A DNA stretch of 64,000 nt from JAFDWI01 sp964544305 (GTDB lineage Bacteria; Actinomycetota; Acidimicrobiia; Acidimicrobiales; Iamiaceae), in NCBI GenBank assembly GCA_964544305.1, contig CAZJAZ010000003.1:62001-126000 (forward strand). The letters are read 5' to 3'. Under the pieces are notes generated by a model, which saw nothing but the letters and a program-made list of their open reading frames with translations, had not been told where the DNA came from and did not search any database. Made by a program: the position numbers and the translations under genes. Numbering within the stretch: the stretch's first letter is position 1; each line of letters opens with the position of its first letter. This document shows, piece after piece, positions 17,998 to 27,030 of the stretch.

Positions 17998-18054
17998 GGC
18001 GACACCAGGCGGCGGATCCTGTGTCGCCGGGAACCAGGTGGCGGGAACCTGGTT
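17998..18054. repeat. two further adjacent hairpins
   Basis: Directly after the first hairpin come two more. 17998-18028 pairs GGCGACACCAGG with CCTG-TGTCGCC with one bulged base. 18032-18054 pairs AACCAGGT with ACCTGGTT across a 7-nt loop. Together with 17969-17996 they form three stem-loops in 86 nt between the convergent small gene and nth. Possible roles are a reinforced terminator, a structured RNA or a repeat element. Confidence 0.6.
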
Positions 18055-18124
18055 GCACACCATCATAGCGACGAGAAGTAAAATCCAGTCAAATTTGCGA
18101 GAAAAATTTCGCTAAACGATCGGA

Positions 18125-18772
18125 TTACTTCGAAATCCCAGCTGACGGACAGAAATCAGCAAGAACACATTGGCCACAGCGCGGCTTTCGCGCGACACAT
18201 GTTGCTCTCCCGTGCAAGATAAGTCGCATTGAAAAATCGCCACGCTCTGCGGCTGGAACCATCGGGTTCAACGCCATCTCAACTTTGACCGGATCGGTCT
18301 CGGTTGTGAAACCGAGACGTATGGCAAGTCGGCCAACATGCGTATCGACCGGCAAGCCGGGCAAACCCATTGCAACACTGCGCACAACATTTGCCGTCTT
18401 GCGTCCCACACCAGGAATGGTGACTAAGTCCGCCATTGCGCTCGGCACTTCGCCACCGTAGCGATCAACAAGCGCTGTGGCCATGCCAAGAAGGCTCTTG
18501 GTCTTGTTCTTGTAGAAGCCGGTTGATCGCACCAGTTCTTCAACCTCACCTGGATCGGCAGTCGCAAGATCCTCAGGCGTTGGAAATCGGGCAAACAGTG
18601 CAGGCGTCACCAAGTTGACACGCGCGTCGGTACATTGCGCCGACAGAATCGTCGCGGCCAAGAGTTCGTACGCGTTGGTGTGATCGAGCGCGCACCGGGC
18701 ATCTGGGAACTCTATTTTCAGTCGCTCGTTGGTTAAACGGGCACGACCTTTTGGAGTGCGCGGCTTTGCCAT
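18125..18772 (-). CDS. nth: endonuclease III (base-excision DNA glycosylase/AP lyase)
   Basis: A 215-residue HhH-GPD protein that removes oxidised pyrimidines. The helix-hairpin-helix motif with catalytic Lys is TIPGVGRKTANVV, the catalytic Asp is in PVDTHVGRL, and the C-terminal Fe-S ligands follow C-x6-C-x2-C-x5-C (CVARKPRCGQCVLADFC). I chose ATG at 18772 (MAKPRTPKG); the longer frame to 18841 overlaps the divergent acetyltransferase. The two starts are about 46 nt apart, so a shared promoter region is likely. Confidence 0.96.
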   Translation of the reverse strand: MAKPRTPKGRARLTNERLKIEFPDARCALDHTNAYELLAATILSAQCTDARVNLVTPALFARFPTPEDLATADPGEVEELVRSTGFYKNKTKSLLGMATALVDRYGGEVPSAMADLVTIPGVGRKTANVVRSVAMGLPGLPVDTHVGRLAIRLGFTTETDPVKVEMALNPMVPAAERGDFSMRLILHGRATCVARKPRCGQCVLADFCPSAGISK

Positions 18773-18818
18773 GAGACCGACGTTAGTAGCGCGCCAAGAA
18801 GTTCGTAAGGTTGCCACC

Positions 18819-19406
18819 ATGACGCGACGTGTTGTCACCAACCCAACGGCACAAGATGATCAAGACGCGCAAGGTGCCGGGTTCACCGAACACCGTGACG
18901 TTCATCAACTCCGAGTCACGCTGCCGCTCACGCAGCACTCGACCATCGTGACGCGTGCGTTTCGGCCAAAGACGACTGACGCGGATGATTGGTTATATGT
19001 GAATAATCAGGCTTTTGTCGACCACCCCGACCAGTCCGCCATGACGCATGAACAACTACTGGCGCAAATGGCCGAACCATGGTTCGACGCGAGTGGGTTC
19101 TTGCTCCATTACCGGCATGACCGCCTCGCAGGTTTCTGTTGGACAAAACGCCATGAGGCTACCGCCGCAAACCCACCGATGGGTGAAATTTACGTCATTG
19201 GTGTGGACCCAGCTTTTCAAGGTCTTGGGCTTGGACGAGAGCTCGTTCTCAGCGGCCTTGAATCATTGTCAGAGCGCGGAGAAAACGTCGGCATGCTGTA
19301 TGTCGACGACACCAACGTCGCGGCCTATTCGCTCTATACGTCGCTTGGTTTCACCTTGCATCACGTTGATCGGATCTATGACCAAGCGAATCAGCCCACA
19401 AAATGA
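18819..19406 (+). CDS. GNAT acetyltransferase resembling the C-terminal half of mycothiol synthase (MshD)
   Basis: A 195-residue protein with one GNAT domain. It matches the MshD C-terminal domain: NNQAFVDHPDQSAMTHEQL, MAEPWFDASGFLL, FCWTKRH, GEIYVIGVDPAFQGLGLGREL (acetyl-CoA pyrophosphate loop) and LYVDDTNVAAYSLYTSLGF. Canonical MshD has two tandem GNAT domains in about 300 residues, and the N-terminal one is missing here. It may be a shorter functional MshD or a related acyltransferase. Start chosen at ATG 18819. Its end overlaps the convergent VIT1-like gene by 16 nt. Confidence 0.8.
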   Translation: MTRRVVTNPTAQDDQDAQGAGFTEHRDVHQLRVTLPLTQHSTIVTRAFRPKTTDADDWLYVNNQAFVDHPDQSAMTHEQLLAQMAEPWFDASGFLLHYRHDRLAGFCWTKRHEATAANPPMGEIYVIGVDPAFQGLGLGRELVLSGLESLSERGENVGMLYVDDTNVAAYSLYTSLGFTLHHVDRIYDQANQPTK

Positions 19407-20092
19407 CCCACAAGTGTGGTGATTGACGCCGCAAATGCGGCAATGCCGAATTGTCGGAGAGCGGAAAACATTTTGGGACGGCCAGTAAACCGGGCAAGCA
19501 TCCAGCCCACGCTCAATGCCCCAATTGAACCCAAGACCACGGATCCCCAAATGGCCGCGTCACCAGATGTCAGATACCACGGAAGCAGCGGGATCAACGC
19601 GCCAAGCGCAAACGCAAAAAACGACGCAAGGGCCGCGAGATGGGGAGAACCCAGTGAGCCTGGGTTGATCCCAAGCTCTTCTCGAGCGTGGGTTTCTAAT
19701 GCCAATTCTGGCGTTGCCATTGCACCACGAGCCATGGCAGAAGCCACATCAGGGTCAATGCCTCGCGCGAGATAGATCGCGGTTAACTCCTCAATCTCGC
19801 GTTCGGGATTACGGCGCAGCTCACGACTTTCCATATCGAGTTCACGTTGCAGCAGCTCGGCTTGGGCACGTACCGACACATACTCCCCAGCCGCCATAGA
19901 AACCGCTCCGGCAACGAGCCCTGCGATGCCGGCCAAGCGCACGTTGTCCGGCGAGGCCTGTGCACCCGCAAAACCCAAAATGAGCGACACGTTTGAAACG
20001 AGACCGTCAGAGATCCCAAAGACCGCGGCGCGCATCCAGCCACCGGTCACGTCACGATGGTGATCTTCAGAGGATGGGAAATCCGCGACCAT
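19391..20092 (-). CDS. VIT1/CCC1-type iron or manganese transporter
   Basis: A 233-residue membrane protein. The first helix carries AAVFGISDGLVSNVSLILGFAGA and the second GLVAGAVSMAAGEYVSVRAQAELL, both signatures of the vacuolar iron transporter family. A charged cytoplasmic domain rich in Glu follows (ELDMESRELRRNPEREIEEL), then three hydrophobic helices. It should export Fe2+ or Mn2+ from the cytosol. I start it at ATG 20092 (MVADFPSSEDHH); it diverges from rlmN with only 18 nt between start codons. Confidence 0.92.
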   Translation of the reverse strand: MVADFPSSEDHHRDVTGGWMRAAVFGISDGLVSNVSLILGFAGAQASPDNVRLAGIAGLVAGAVSMAAGEYVSVRAQAELLQRELDMESRELRRNPEREIEELTAIYLARGIDPDVASAMARGAMATPELALETHAREELGINPGSLGSPHLAALASFFAFALGALIPLLPWYLTSGDAAIWGSVVLGSIGALSVGWMLARFTGRPKMFSALRQFGIAAFAASITTLVGHFVG

Positions 20093-20110
20093 GAAAGGCA
20101 AACTATCCCC

Positions 20111-21196
20111 ATGCCAACCGCGCGCTATGAACCAGATCAGGACGCATTGCGGGCATTCTTTTGCGACGAACCGGCCTATCGCGTCGAACAGGTGTGGCAA
20201 GGCATGTACGAACAACTACGCGCCCCAGACGAAATCACCAATCTTCCCGTGTCGTTGCGCACTCGACTCGAAGACGAATTGCCCTATGCATTGCACCCGA
20301 TTGTTACTTCGACCTCCAACGACGGTGCCACCACCAAATGGCTGCACTCGTTACATGACGGGGCCACAATCGAATCCGTCCTCATGCACTACGACACCCG
20401 ATCAACCGTGTGCGTGTCGTCCCAAGCCGGATGCGCGATGGGTTGCACATTTTGCGCTACAGGTCAGGCCGGTTTCACCCGTCACCTTTCAACCGGTGAG
20501 ATCGTTGAACAGGTTGTACGTGCCGCGCGACAGGCACAAGACTCACAGCGACGCCTGTCAAACGTGGTGTTCATGGGCATGGGAGAACCACTCGCCAACT
20601 TTGATCGGGTTTGGCCTGCGGTGGAACGCATCCATGGATCTCTTGGGCTATCGGCTCGGCATCTCACGCTGTCGACGGTGGGTGTCGTGCCTGGAATCCG
20701 CCGCCTCGCCGAACAAGCATTACCCGTATCGCTTGCCGTTTCCTTACATGGCGCGAACGACGAACTCCGCTCAAGTCTTGTTCCGCTCAACAATCGCTAT
20801 CCGCTTGCGGTACTTGCCCAGGCTTGCACGGATTATCTCGCGGTCAAACATCGTCGACTGTCGTTCGAATGGGCGCTCATCGACGGGGTGAACGACCGTG
20901 ATCAAGACATCCACGAACTTGCAACCTACGCGCGGCCACTTCGGGCACACGTGAATCTCATTCCACTCAATCCGACCGGTGGTTATGCGACGAAAGGATC
21001 ACCGCGCGACCGAGTCGATGCGTTCTGTCGCGCGCTCAACGGTCTCGGGGTGAATGCGACGGTGCGTACGAATCGTGGTACCGACATTGATGCCGCGTGT
21101 GGCCAACTTGCTGCGGTCAGCAGAAAACAGCCCCCGGAAAACGTTTCCTTGGCACTCAAGAATCGTCTTCACCATGGCGCGACGGGCACAATTTGA
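20111..21196 (+). CDS. rlmN: 23S rRNA (adenine-C2)-methyltransferase, radical SAM
   Basis: A 361-residue radical-SAM enzyme that methylates A2503 of 23S rRNA (and A37 of some tRNAs). The Fe-S motif is CAMGCTFCATGQAGF (C-x3-C-x2-C); GMGEPLANF, SLHGANDELR, and the C-terminal RTNRGTDIDAACGQLA with the second catalytic Cys are present. The start at 20111 (MPTARYEP) is preferred; an earlier in-frame ATG at 20057 would overlap the divergent transporter. A MaoC gene follows after 3 nt. Confidence 0.97.
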   Translation: MPTARYEPDQDALRAFFCDEPAYRVEQVWQGMYEQLRAPDEITNLPVSLRTRLEDELPYALHPIVTSTSNDGATTKWLHSLHDGATIESVLMHYDTRSTVCVSSQAGCAMGCTFCATGQAGFTRHLSTGEIVEQVVRAARQAQDSQRRLSNVVFMGMGEPLANFDRVWPAVERIHGSLGLSARHLTLSTVGVVPGIRRLAEQALPVSLAVSLHGANDELRSSLVPLNNRYPLAVLAQACTDYLAVKHRRLSFEWALIDGVNDRDQDIHELATYARPLRAHVNLIPLNPTGGYATKGSPRDRVDAFCRALNGLGVNATVRTNRGTDIDAACGQLAAVSRKQPPENVSLALKNRLHHGATGTI

Positions 21197-21199
21197 ATC

Positions 21200-21658
21200 A
21201 TGACGACGATCATCAACGGAATCGACGAACTCAAGTCCAAAGTTGGAGAACACTTGGGTTACAGCGAATGGCTCGACATCACACAAGAGCGAGTCAACCA
21301 ATTCGCCGACGCAACCGGCGACCATCAGTGGATTCACGTTGACGTAGAACGAGCCAAAGCAGAGAGCCCCTTTGGCGGCCCGATTGCTCATGGGTACCTC
21401 ACATTGTCCCTCGCCCCTTCACTTGTTCCCCAGGTCGTTCAGATCAAAGGGTTCTCCATGGCGGTGAACTACGGCGCTGGAAAGGTGCGATTTCCTTCAC
21501 CGGTCCCGGTTGGGGCCAAGCTTCGTGTGGGCGCAGAACTTGCCGAGGTCACCGACGTCAACGGTGGCGTCCAGATCCAAATGGTTCTCACCTTTGAGGT
21601 AGAAGGCGCGACGAAGCCCTCTTGTGTCGCAGAGGTTATTTACCGTTACTTCATCTGA
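21200..21658 (+). CDS. MaoC-like (R)-specific enoyl-CoA hydratase
   Basis: A 152-residue single hot-dog protein. The hydratase motif is FADATGDHQWIHVDVERAKAESPFGGPIAHGYLTLSL, with the Asp-His pair expected for water addition to enoyl-CoA. Its length fits the short actinobacterial MaoC group. It begins 3 nt after rlmN and is followed 17 nt later by an acyl-CoA ligase, so it probably starts or joins an acyl-CoA catabolism operon. Confidence 0.92.
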   Translation: MTTIINGIDELKSKVGEHLGYSEWLDITQERVNQFADATGDHQWIHVDVERAKAESPFGGPIAHGYLTLSLAPSLVPQVVQIKGFSMAVNYGAGKVRFPSPVPVGAKLRVGAELAEVTDVNGGVQIQMVLTFEVEGATKPSCVAEVIYRYFI

Positions 21659-21675
21659 CGACGCGGGAGACTCCC

Positions 21676-23199
21676 GTGACACGTGCACTCGCTGATCATT
21701 TCGAAGCCGCCGTCGATACCTACGGTGATCGCGTCGCGCTCGATACGCCGGATTGCACCATCACCTACCGAGAACTCGATGCCCGCGCAAATCAAATTGC
21801 GCATTGGCTCACCAGCTGTGGACTGCGCCATGGCGACACTATCGGTCTTGCCATTTGGAATAGGTCCGAACACGTTGAGGTTCTGCTCGGGTCTCTCAAG
21901 GCAGGGGTAATTCCGGTCAACATCAACTGTCACTACACACCAACCGAAGTTGGCGCGCTCGCCCGAGACGCAAAACTGCAGGCAATCATCCATGAGCCAA
22001 GCCTTGTCGATGCATTCTCCGCATGTGGCTCGACGCGCCTGGAGGCCCTTGACGAGACGTTCTCATCGACCATTGACGCATTTGCAATAGATCGCCCAAA
22101 TGAACATCGTGACGGTTCAAGTCAGTACATCATTTTCACCGGAGGCACCACCGGTGGTCCGAAAGGTGTGGTGTGGCGACAGCAAGATCTGATTGAGGCG
22201 GTCACCCTGATTGTGGGCGATGACACCCCACATGGCCGAGTCCTTGCGGCCTGTCCTTTTACCCATGGCACTGCCCAGTGGAGCGTGCTCGCCACGCTGT
22301 TGACCGGATCGACCCTCGTGCTTGACCGACCATGCGGCCTTGATCCCGACGCACTCTGGGATCGAGTTGCACAAGCCCACGTCACGCGTCTCGTCATCGT
22401 CGGTGACGCTTTTGGTGTGCCACTTCTTGAATCGCTTCGCGCACATCCTGATCGATGGGAACTTTCCACACTCGTTGCGATTTCGTCGGGTGGCGCTCGG
22501 TGGTCCGAATCCAATCGACTGGGTCTCTTGGAACATCTACCCCACGTCATCATGGTCAATAGTTTCGGGGCATCAGAGACTGGCGGGCAAGGTACGCACG
22601 TCACTTTTGCAGGCCAACCACCAGAACCGATTACCGGCCTGATGCGTTTTACATCCGATGGCACAACCTTCGTACTCGACCAAGATTCTCGTCCAATTGC
22701 GGCCGGATCGCCAGAAATTGGGTCGCTCGCTCGCACGGGCCCTATTCCAATTGGTTATCTCGGCGAGCCGAAGCTCAGCGCCCGTGTGTTTCCCGAGATA
22801 GACGGAGTTCGTTATGCGATTCCGGGTGATCTTGCGATGGTAGACAGCGACGGATCGATCATCGTATTAGGACGTGACCGGAACGTGATCAATACCGGAG
22901 GAGAAAAAGTCTTCGCCGAAGAAGTTGAAGGCCGCCTTGTTCGCCACCCAGATGTCATCGACGCGGCAGTCGTCGGCCTTGCAGATGAGCGCTGGGGCGA
23001 GCGGATCGCAGCATTGGTCACGCTCCACCCACACGCAACGGTGACGGTTGAAGAACTCCAAGCGCACTGTGCCGCGACTCTCGCCCGTTTCAAGATTCCA
23101 CGTCACATTGAAATCGTCGCCGACATCCGACATTTTCCGAACGGAAAACTCGACCGGGTCTGGGCGGCAGATACATTGTCTCAATCCGTTCACCAGTGA
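21676..23199 (+). CDS. fatty-acyl-CoA synthetase (FadD/ANL family)
   Basis: A 507-residue ANL-superfamily enzyme that activates a carboxylate with ATP and CoA. The ATP loop is IIFTGGTTGGPKGV, the A5 region FGASETGGQGTH, the hinge GRDRNVINTGGEKVFAEEVE, and the C-terminal catalytic Lys is in FPNGKLDRVW. I chose the GTG at 21676 (VTRALADHFEAAV) rather than an earlier in-frame start inside the MaoC gene; GGGAG lies just upstream, within a short inverted repeat CGGGAG-A-CTCCCG. It is followed by a paralogue 18 nt downstream. The chain-length preference is unknown. Confidence 0.9.
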   Translation: MTRALADHFEAAVDTYGDRVALDTPDCTITYRELDARANQIAHWLTSCGLRHGDTIGLAIWNRSEHVEVLLGSLKAGVIPVNINCHYTPTEVGALARDAKLQAIIHEPSLVDAFSACGSTRLEALDETFSSTIDAFAIDRPNEHRDGSSQYIIFTGGTTGGPKGVVWRQQDLIEAVTLIVGDDTPHGRVLAACPFTHGTAQWSVLATLLTGSTLVLDRPCGLDPDALWDRVAQAHVTRLVIVGDAFGVPLLESLRAHPDRWELSTLVAISSGGARWSESNRLGLLEHLPHVIMVNSFGASETGGQGTHVTFAGQPPEPITGLMRFTSDGTTFVLDQDSRPIAAGSPEIGSLARTGPIPIGYLGEPKLSARVFPEIDGVRYAIPGDLAMVDSDGSIIVLGRDRNVINTGGEKVFAEEVEGRLVRHPDVIDAAVVGLADERWGERIAALVTLHPHATVTVEELQAHCAATLARFKIPRHIEIVADIRHFPNGKLDRVWAADTLSQSVHQ

Positions 23200-23217
23200 G
23201 AGGCCGGAAACGTACCA

Positions 23218-24876
23218 ATGACCGAATTCAACCTTGCCCAAGTTTTTGCCACGGTGGCCAAGACCATTCCCGACACGGAATGCATCGTGTGGCGGGACAA
23301 ACGGCTCAGTTACGCGACCGTTGCCGAACGGACTCGCAAGTTTGCCAACTTCTTGATCGATCAAGGGCTCGGCTGTACGACTGAGCGTGAACACCTCGCG
23401 GGCCACGAGTCGGGACAAGATCAACTCGGGCTCTATCTCACCAACGGGAACGAATACGTCGAGGCCATGATTGGGAGTTATGCCGCGCGTGTCGCACCGT
23501 TCAACGTGAACTACCGCTACGTTGCTGCCGAGTTGCGCTACCTGCTGGCAGATGCTGGCGCAACCGCGATTGTTTATGGTGCGACATTTGCGCCACTTCT
23601 TGACGAGATTCGTTCGGACCTTCCACAGTTGCGGCTCTTGATCCAAGTGAACGACGACGATGGAGCCACTCCGCTCCTTGACGGCGCGTTCGACTACGAA
23701 ACCATCATCGGTTCGGCTTCAGGCGATGAACCGTCAGTACAACCAGACCCCGATGATCTCTATGTGTTGTATACAGGCGGAACGACGGGAATGCCCAAAG
23801 GGGTGCTTTGGCGGCAAGCCGATATCTACGTCGCCGCAATGGGAGGGCGTGCCATCGGCGGTTCAGCCGAACTCGAAGACTACGACGCACTGGCTCAGTC
23901 AGCGAGCAACGCTCCCGGGGCTGTCAAAATGATGTGCGTTCCGCCGTTCATGCATGGCGCATCACAATGGGGCATGTTTAACGCCTTCACCGGCGGGGGA
24001 ACGCTCATCATCCAAGACAACGTCACCAAAATGGATCCCGCAGACGTGTTAGGCACCGCGGCACGAGAAGGCGTCGTTTCATTGCTGAGCGTCGGCGACG
24101 CAATCGGACGTCCCCTCATTGAAGAAATGGAACGTGGCGTCCACGATCTTTCTGGGTTGATGGTCATGGTGAATGGTGGGGCAATCCTCAACTCAAGCCT
24201 CAAAGATCGTGCGATCGCAGCATTGCCGTCGATGATGGTGTACGACGCGGTCGGAGCATCGGAAACCGGCGCGCAAATGACCCATTTCTCGACCGCGGGC
24301 CAAGCTGCGAGTTCCGGATCATTCATGCCTGGACCCGACACCGTTGTGGTCGACCCTGACTTCACCCGGGTTATTGAACCGGGTGAAGATGTAACCGGTT
24401 GGCTTGCACAACGCGGACGTGTGCCCCTTGGCTATCTTGGCGATGCTGAAAAGACCGCTCGCACTTTTCCGGTAATCAACGGCGTTCGGTTCGCAATTCC
24501 AGGCGACCGTGCCCGCATCGGTGCCGATGGCGTCATCGAACTGTTAGGGCGCGATTCGGTCACGATTAATTCAGGTGGTGAAAAGATCTTTGCCGAAGAA
24601 GTTGAACAGTCCATTGCAGGACACCCGGCGGTCTACGACGTGGTCGTCGTGGGACGTCCAAGCGAAAAGTGGGGTTCGGAAGTTGTCGCCCTCGTCCACG
24701 TGCACGAGGGAATGACCGTAACCAAAGATGAAATTCTTGCGGAATCCGGTAAACACATTGCCCGCTACAAGTTGCCCAAGGACATCATCTTTTTAGAAAA
24801 GCTTGTGCGCTCGCCTGTCGGGAAAGCCGACTACCGCTGGGCGCGTGAGGTGGCCGAAAACACCCCGCCTTCCTAA
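23218..24876 (+). CDS. acyl-CoA synthetase (FadD/ANL family), paralogue of the upstream gene
   Basis: A 552-residue ANL enzyme. Motifs are VLYTGGTTGMPKGVLWR, VGASETGAQMTHFS, GRDSVTINSGGEKIFAEEVE and the C-terminal Lys in RSPVGKADYRWARE. It is closer in motif wording to the ligase at 38310 (GKADYRW versus GKPDYRW, shared NGNEYxEAM and VNYRYV) than to its neighbour. This wording resembles actinobacterial ligases for long-chain or sterol side-chain acids, but the substrate cannot be fixed. It contains a short insertion (CTTEREHLAGHESGQDQ) near residue 55. It probably belongs to the MaoC-FadD operon. Confidence 0.9.
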   Translation: MTEFNLAQVFATVAKTIPDTECIVWRDKRLSYATVAERTRKFANFLIDQGLGCTTEREHLAGHESGQDQLGLYLTNGNEYVEAMIGSYAARVAPFNVNYRYVAAELRYLLADAGATAIVYGATFAPLLDEIRSDLPQLRLLIQVNDDDGATPLLDGAFDYETIIGSASGDEPSVQPDPDDLYVLYTGGTTGMPKGVLWRQADIYVAAMGGRAIGGSAELEDYDALAQSASNAPGAVKMMCVPPFMHGASQWGMFNAFTGGGTLIIQDNVTKMDPADVLGTAAREGVVSLLSVGDAIGRPLIEEMERGVHDLSGLMVMVNGGAILNSSLKDRAIAALPSMMVYDAVGASETGAQMTHFSTAGQAASSGSFMPGPDTVVVDPDFTRVIEPGEDVTGWLAQRGRVPLGYLGDAEKTARTFPVINGVRFAIPGDRARIGADGVIELLGRDSVTINSGGEKIFAEEVEQSIAGHPAVYDVVVVGRPSEKWGSEVVALVHVHEGMTVTKDEILAESGKHIARYKLPKDIIFLEKLVRSPVGKADYRWAREVAENTPPS

Positions 24877-24901
24877 CATGACTCCGATAGGGTCGGCGAA
24901 C

Positions 24902-25780
24902 ATGGACGAATCGTTCATTGAATCGAACGGCACTCGCCTCCATTTCGTGAGCAGCGGCGATGGTCCGCTCATCGTTTTCCTTCATGGTTGGCCCGAGTTT
25001 TGGTGGTCCTGGCGACACCAACTTGACGCTTTGGCAAATGCTGGTTTTCGGGCGGTTGCCTTTGACCTCCCAGGCTTTGGCGACTCCGACAAGCCAAAGC
25101 GCCGCTACGACGAACCGTGGGTGAACGCCACGATCGCGGCTGGCATCCAACAACTTCTTGGTGTCGATGAACGCTGCATCTTGGTCGGCCACGATTGGGG
25201 TGGCCTGCTGGTGTGGCCGTTCGCTCGCAGATACCCGAACCTGTTAGCTGGCGTGGTTGGGGTCAACACTCCGGATCTCCCTCGTGGCACGATGCCGCCA
25301 CTCGCGGTGATGGCCAAAGTGTTTCCAAACAATCCGAACTACATCATGCAGTTCCAAGACTTCGGGCCAGCCGACTGGCTGCTGGGGCGCGACGTCCCGG
25401 CATGGATGGAATCGCTCTATCTCGGACCGGCGACACGACAAAAGCAGGTGTTCCCACCGGAAGTTCTCGCTCGGTACATAGAAGTATTTTCGCGCCCTGG
25501 GGCAGTCACGCCCAGCCTTGACTACTACCGCAACATGGACGCAAATTGGCGTACGGCCAAAGACTTGCCTGAAACGGTTGACGTACCCGCATTGATGATC
25601 TGTGCCGAGCACGATCCGGTCCTCTCCCCTGCGTTGAGCACCGGCATGGAAGAGCGAGTCCCCGACCTCGAGCGAGTCCTCATTGGTGACTGCGGTCATT
25701 GGACCCAACAAGAACAGCCTGATGCGACCAACGCCGCGTTGATCGCGTTTGCGCAACGAATTTTTTCATCGACCGTCTAA
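24902..25780 (+). CDS. alpha/beta hydrolase, epoxide-hydrolase-like
   Basis: A 292-residue alpha/beta-hydrolase. The oxyanion motif is FLHGWPEFWWSWRHQ, the nucleophile elbow GHDWGGLL has Asp as expected for epoxide hydrolases, and the C-terminal His is in GDCGHWTQQEQP. These fit a soluble epoxide hydrolase or a haloalkane-dehalogenase relative. I chose ATG at 24902 (MDESFIES); ATG 24878 is also in frame. It follows the acyl-CoA ligase by 25 nt and may act on a lipid epoxide in the same pathway. Confidence 0.87.
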   Translation: MDESFIESNGTRLHFVSSGDGPLIVFLHGWPEFWWSWRHQLDALANAGFRAVAFDLPGFGDSDKPKRRYDEPWVNATIAAGIQQLLGVDERCILVGHDWGGLLVWPFARRYPNLLAGVVGVNTPDLPRGTMPPLAVMAKVFPNNPNYIMQFQDFGPADWLLGRDVPAWMESLYLGPATRQKQVFPPEVLARYIEVFSRPGAVTPSLDYYRNMDANWRTAKDLPETVDVPALMICAEHDPVLSPALSTGMEERVPDLERVLIGDCGHWTQQEQPDATNAALIAFAQRIFSSTV

Positions 25781-25783
25781 AGC

Positions 25784-26116
25784 TCAGTCCCTGCGCAGCG
25801 TGGCGCGTAATTCCTCAAACTCGCTCAACGCGCGCACGGTGGCAAGATCATCTTCGGTTTCAATGAGTTTCGGTGCCCGAAAGCCTAGATCGACAGCGCG
25901 GCGCAGCCAGGCGAGGCCTGCCTGCGGATCGCCTGCTTTTGCCCAGGAGCACGCAACTTCATAACTCGACTGTGCAGGATTTCGGCGCTGGTCGTTCGCA
26001 AGATGTTCCCCAACTTGCGCTGCGGATCGGTAGGCACCGGTGAAATGCAAGTGATTCTGGAGCTGCGCGACCGCGTCAACCTCAATTGTCGGATCGGCCA
26101 ACATGGCCTGTGCAAG
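25784..26116 (-). CDS. tetratricopeptide-like C-terminal region, 5' end lost in assembly gap
   Basis: The minus strand carries an open frame of about 110 residues from the gap edge to a stop at 25784. It has TPR-like helical pairs (YEVACSWAKAGDPQAGLAWLRRAVDLGF; LATVRALSEFEELRATL). The frame is open into the N run, so the ATG at 26104 is probably internal. It may be the C-terminal part of the M50 protease on the other side of the gap, or a separate gene. The 100-N placeholder prevents frame comparison. Confidence 0.6.
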   Translation of the reverse strand, partial: LAQAMLADPTIEVDAVAQLQNHLHFTGAYRSAAQVGEHLANDQRRNPAQSSYEVACSWAKAGDPQAGLAWLRRAVDLGFRAPKLIETEDDLATVRALSEFEELRATLRRD

Positions 26117-26216
26117 NNNNNNNNNNNNNNNNNNNNNNNNNNNNNNNNNNNNNNNNNNNNNNNNNNNNNNNNNNNNNNNNNNNNNNNNNNNNNNNNNNNN
26201 NNNNNNNNNNNNNNNN
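26117..26216. other. assembly gap (100 N)
   Basis: Exactly 100 N, a scaffold placeholder of unknown true length. It interrupts the M50 protease/TPR coding region on the minus strand. Confidence 0.99.
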
Positions 26217-26991
26217 CTCGATCAGGGACGGCTGGAACCACTCGCAAGTCTGGCTGGCCACGCTTCCGGCGCCTCTTCTTCGCCTTCTTTGCTTGTGGTT
26301 CTGGTTCGAAACGTCGCTCAGGCGCTTGGAACGCGAGCCCTCGACCCGCGCCGAGAAAGCCTTCTTGCATGGCCTCCGCCAAATTCATGAGCGCCAGCAT
26401 TGCGATGAAGATCGCCGCAAACGAATTCCCAATGATGAACAGGTAAATGGTTGCAACCGTACCCACGACCAACGAGGTAAACCGGGCAACTCGAAGCCCC
26501 CAAAGAGTTTGTGCAACCTGGCCACCGTCAAGGGGCAGCAACGGCAACAGGTTCGCGACCGACCACCAGAGATTGATGTACCCGATCTGATAGACGACGA
26601 GATACCACTCAAGCGAGTTCGTTGCTTGCCACACGTGATCTCGCAACGCAAGCGCCGGAATGCCCAGCACCGCCATCGCGGCAATAACTCCGGAAAGACT
26701 CACGATGATCGAACGGACCTTTGGAAGCTCGCGCTGCCCATGCGTGAGTCCCCAAAACGCGGTGATCGTGATGCTGGGCTGCTGACCAAAGATGCGATAC
26801 GCGACCGCGTGACCCAGTTCATGCACAAGTATCGACACGAAAACTATGCCGACCCAAACGCCCAAGAACACCAGTCGATTCCCCGGCCAAGCCATGATGA
26901 GATTTCCGCCGAGAAGTGCTGCGATCAGAAAAAACGGCCATTCCACGTGAATGGGTATCCTGCCAATTCGAAGGTGCGGTTGACCCGACAT
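26217..26991 (-). CDS. site-2 protease family (M50) membrane metalloprotease, 3' end lost in gap
   Basis: About 258 residues before the gap. The zinc-binding HExxH lies within a membrane helix (SILVHELGHAVAYR) and the second motif is NLLPLLPLDGGQV, where Asp is the third zinc ligand. Several hydrophobic helices surround these. A basic tail (KKAKKRRRKRG) follows about residue 240, then the N run. It should cleave substrates within the membrane. The gene is divergent from menG with about 40 nt between starts. A TPR extension beyond the gap is likely but unproven. Confidence 0.9.
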
Positions 26992-27030
26992 GTCTCAAGC
27001 ATAGGGAGCTCGCGCAGACGGATTCCTAGC

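Noticed and set aside
22122..22736. Minus-strand frames of 139-204 codons opposite the acyl-CoA ligase at 21676
   Set aside because: Low-complexity Ser/Arg-rich translation over a fully conserved ANL enzyme; shadows.
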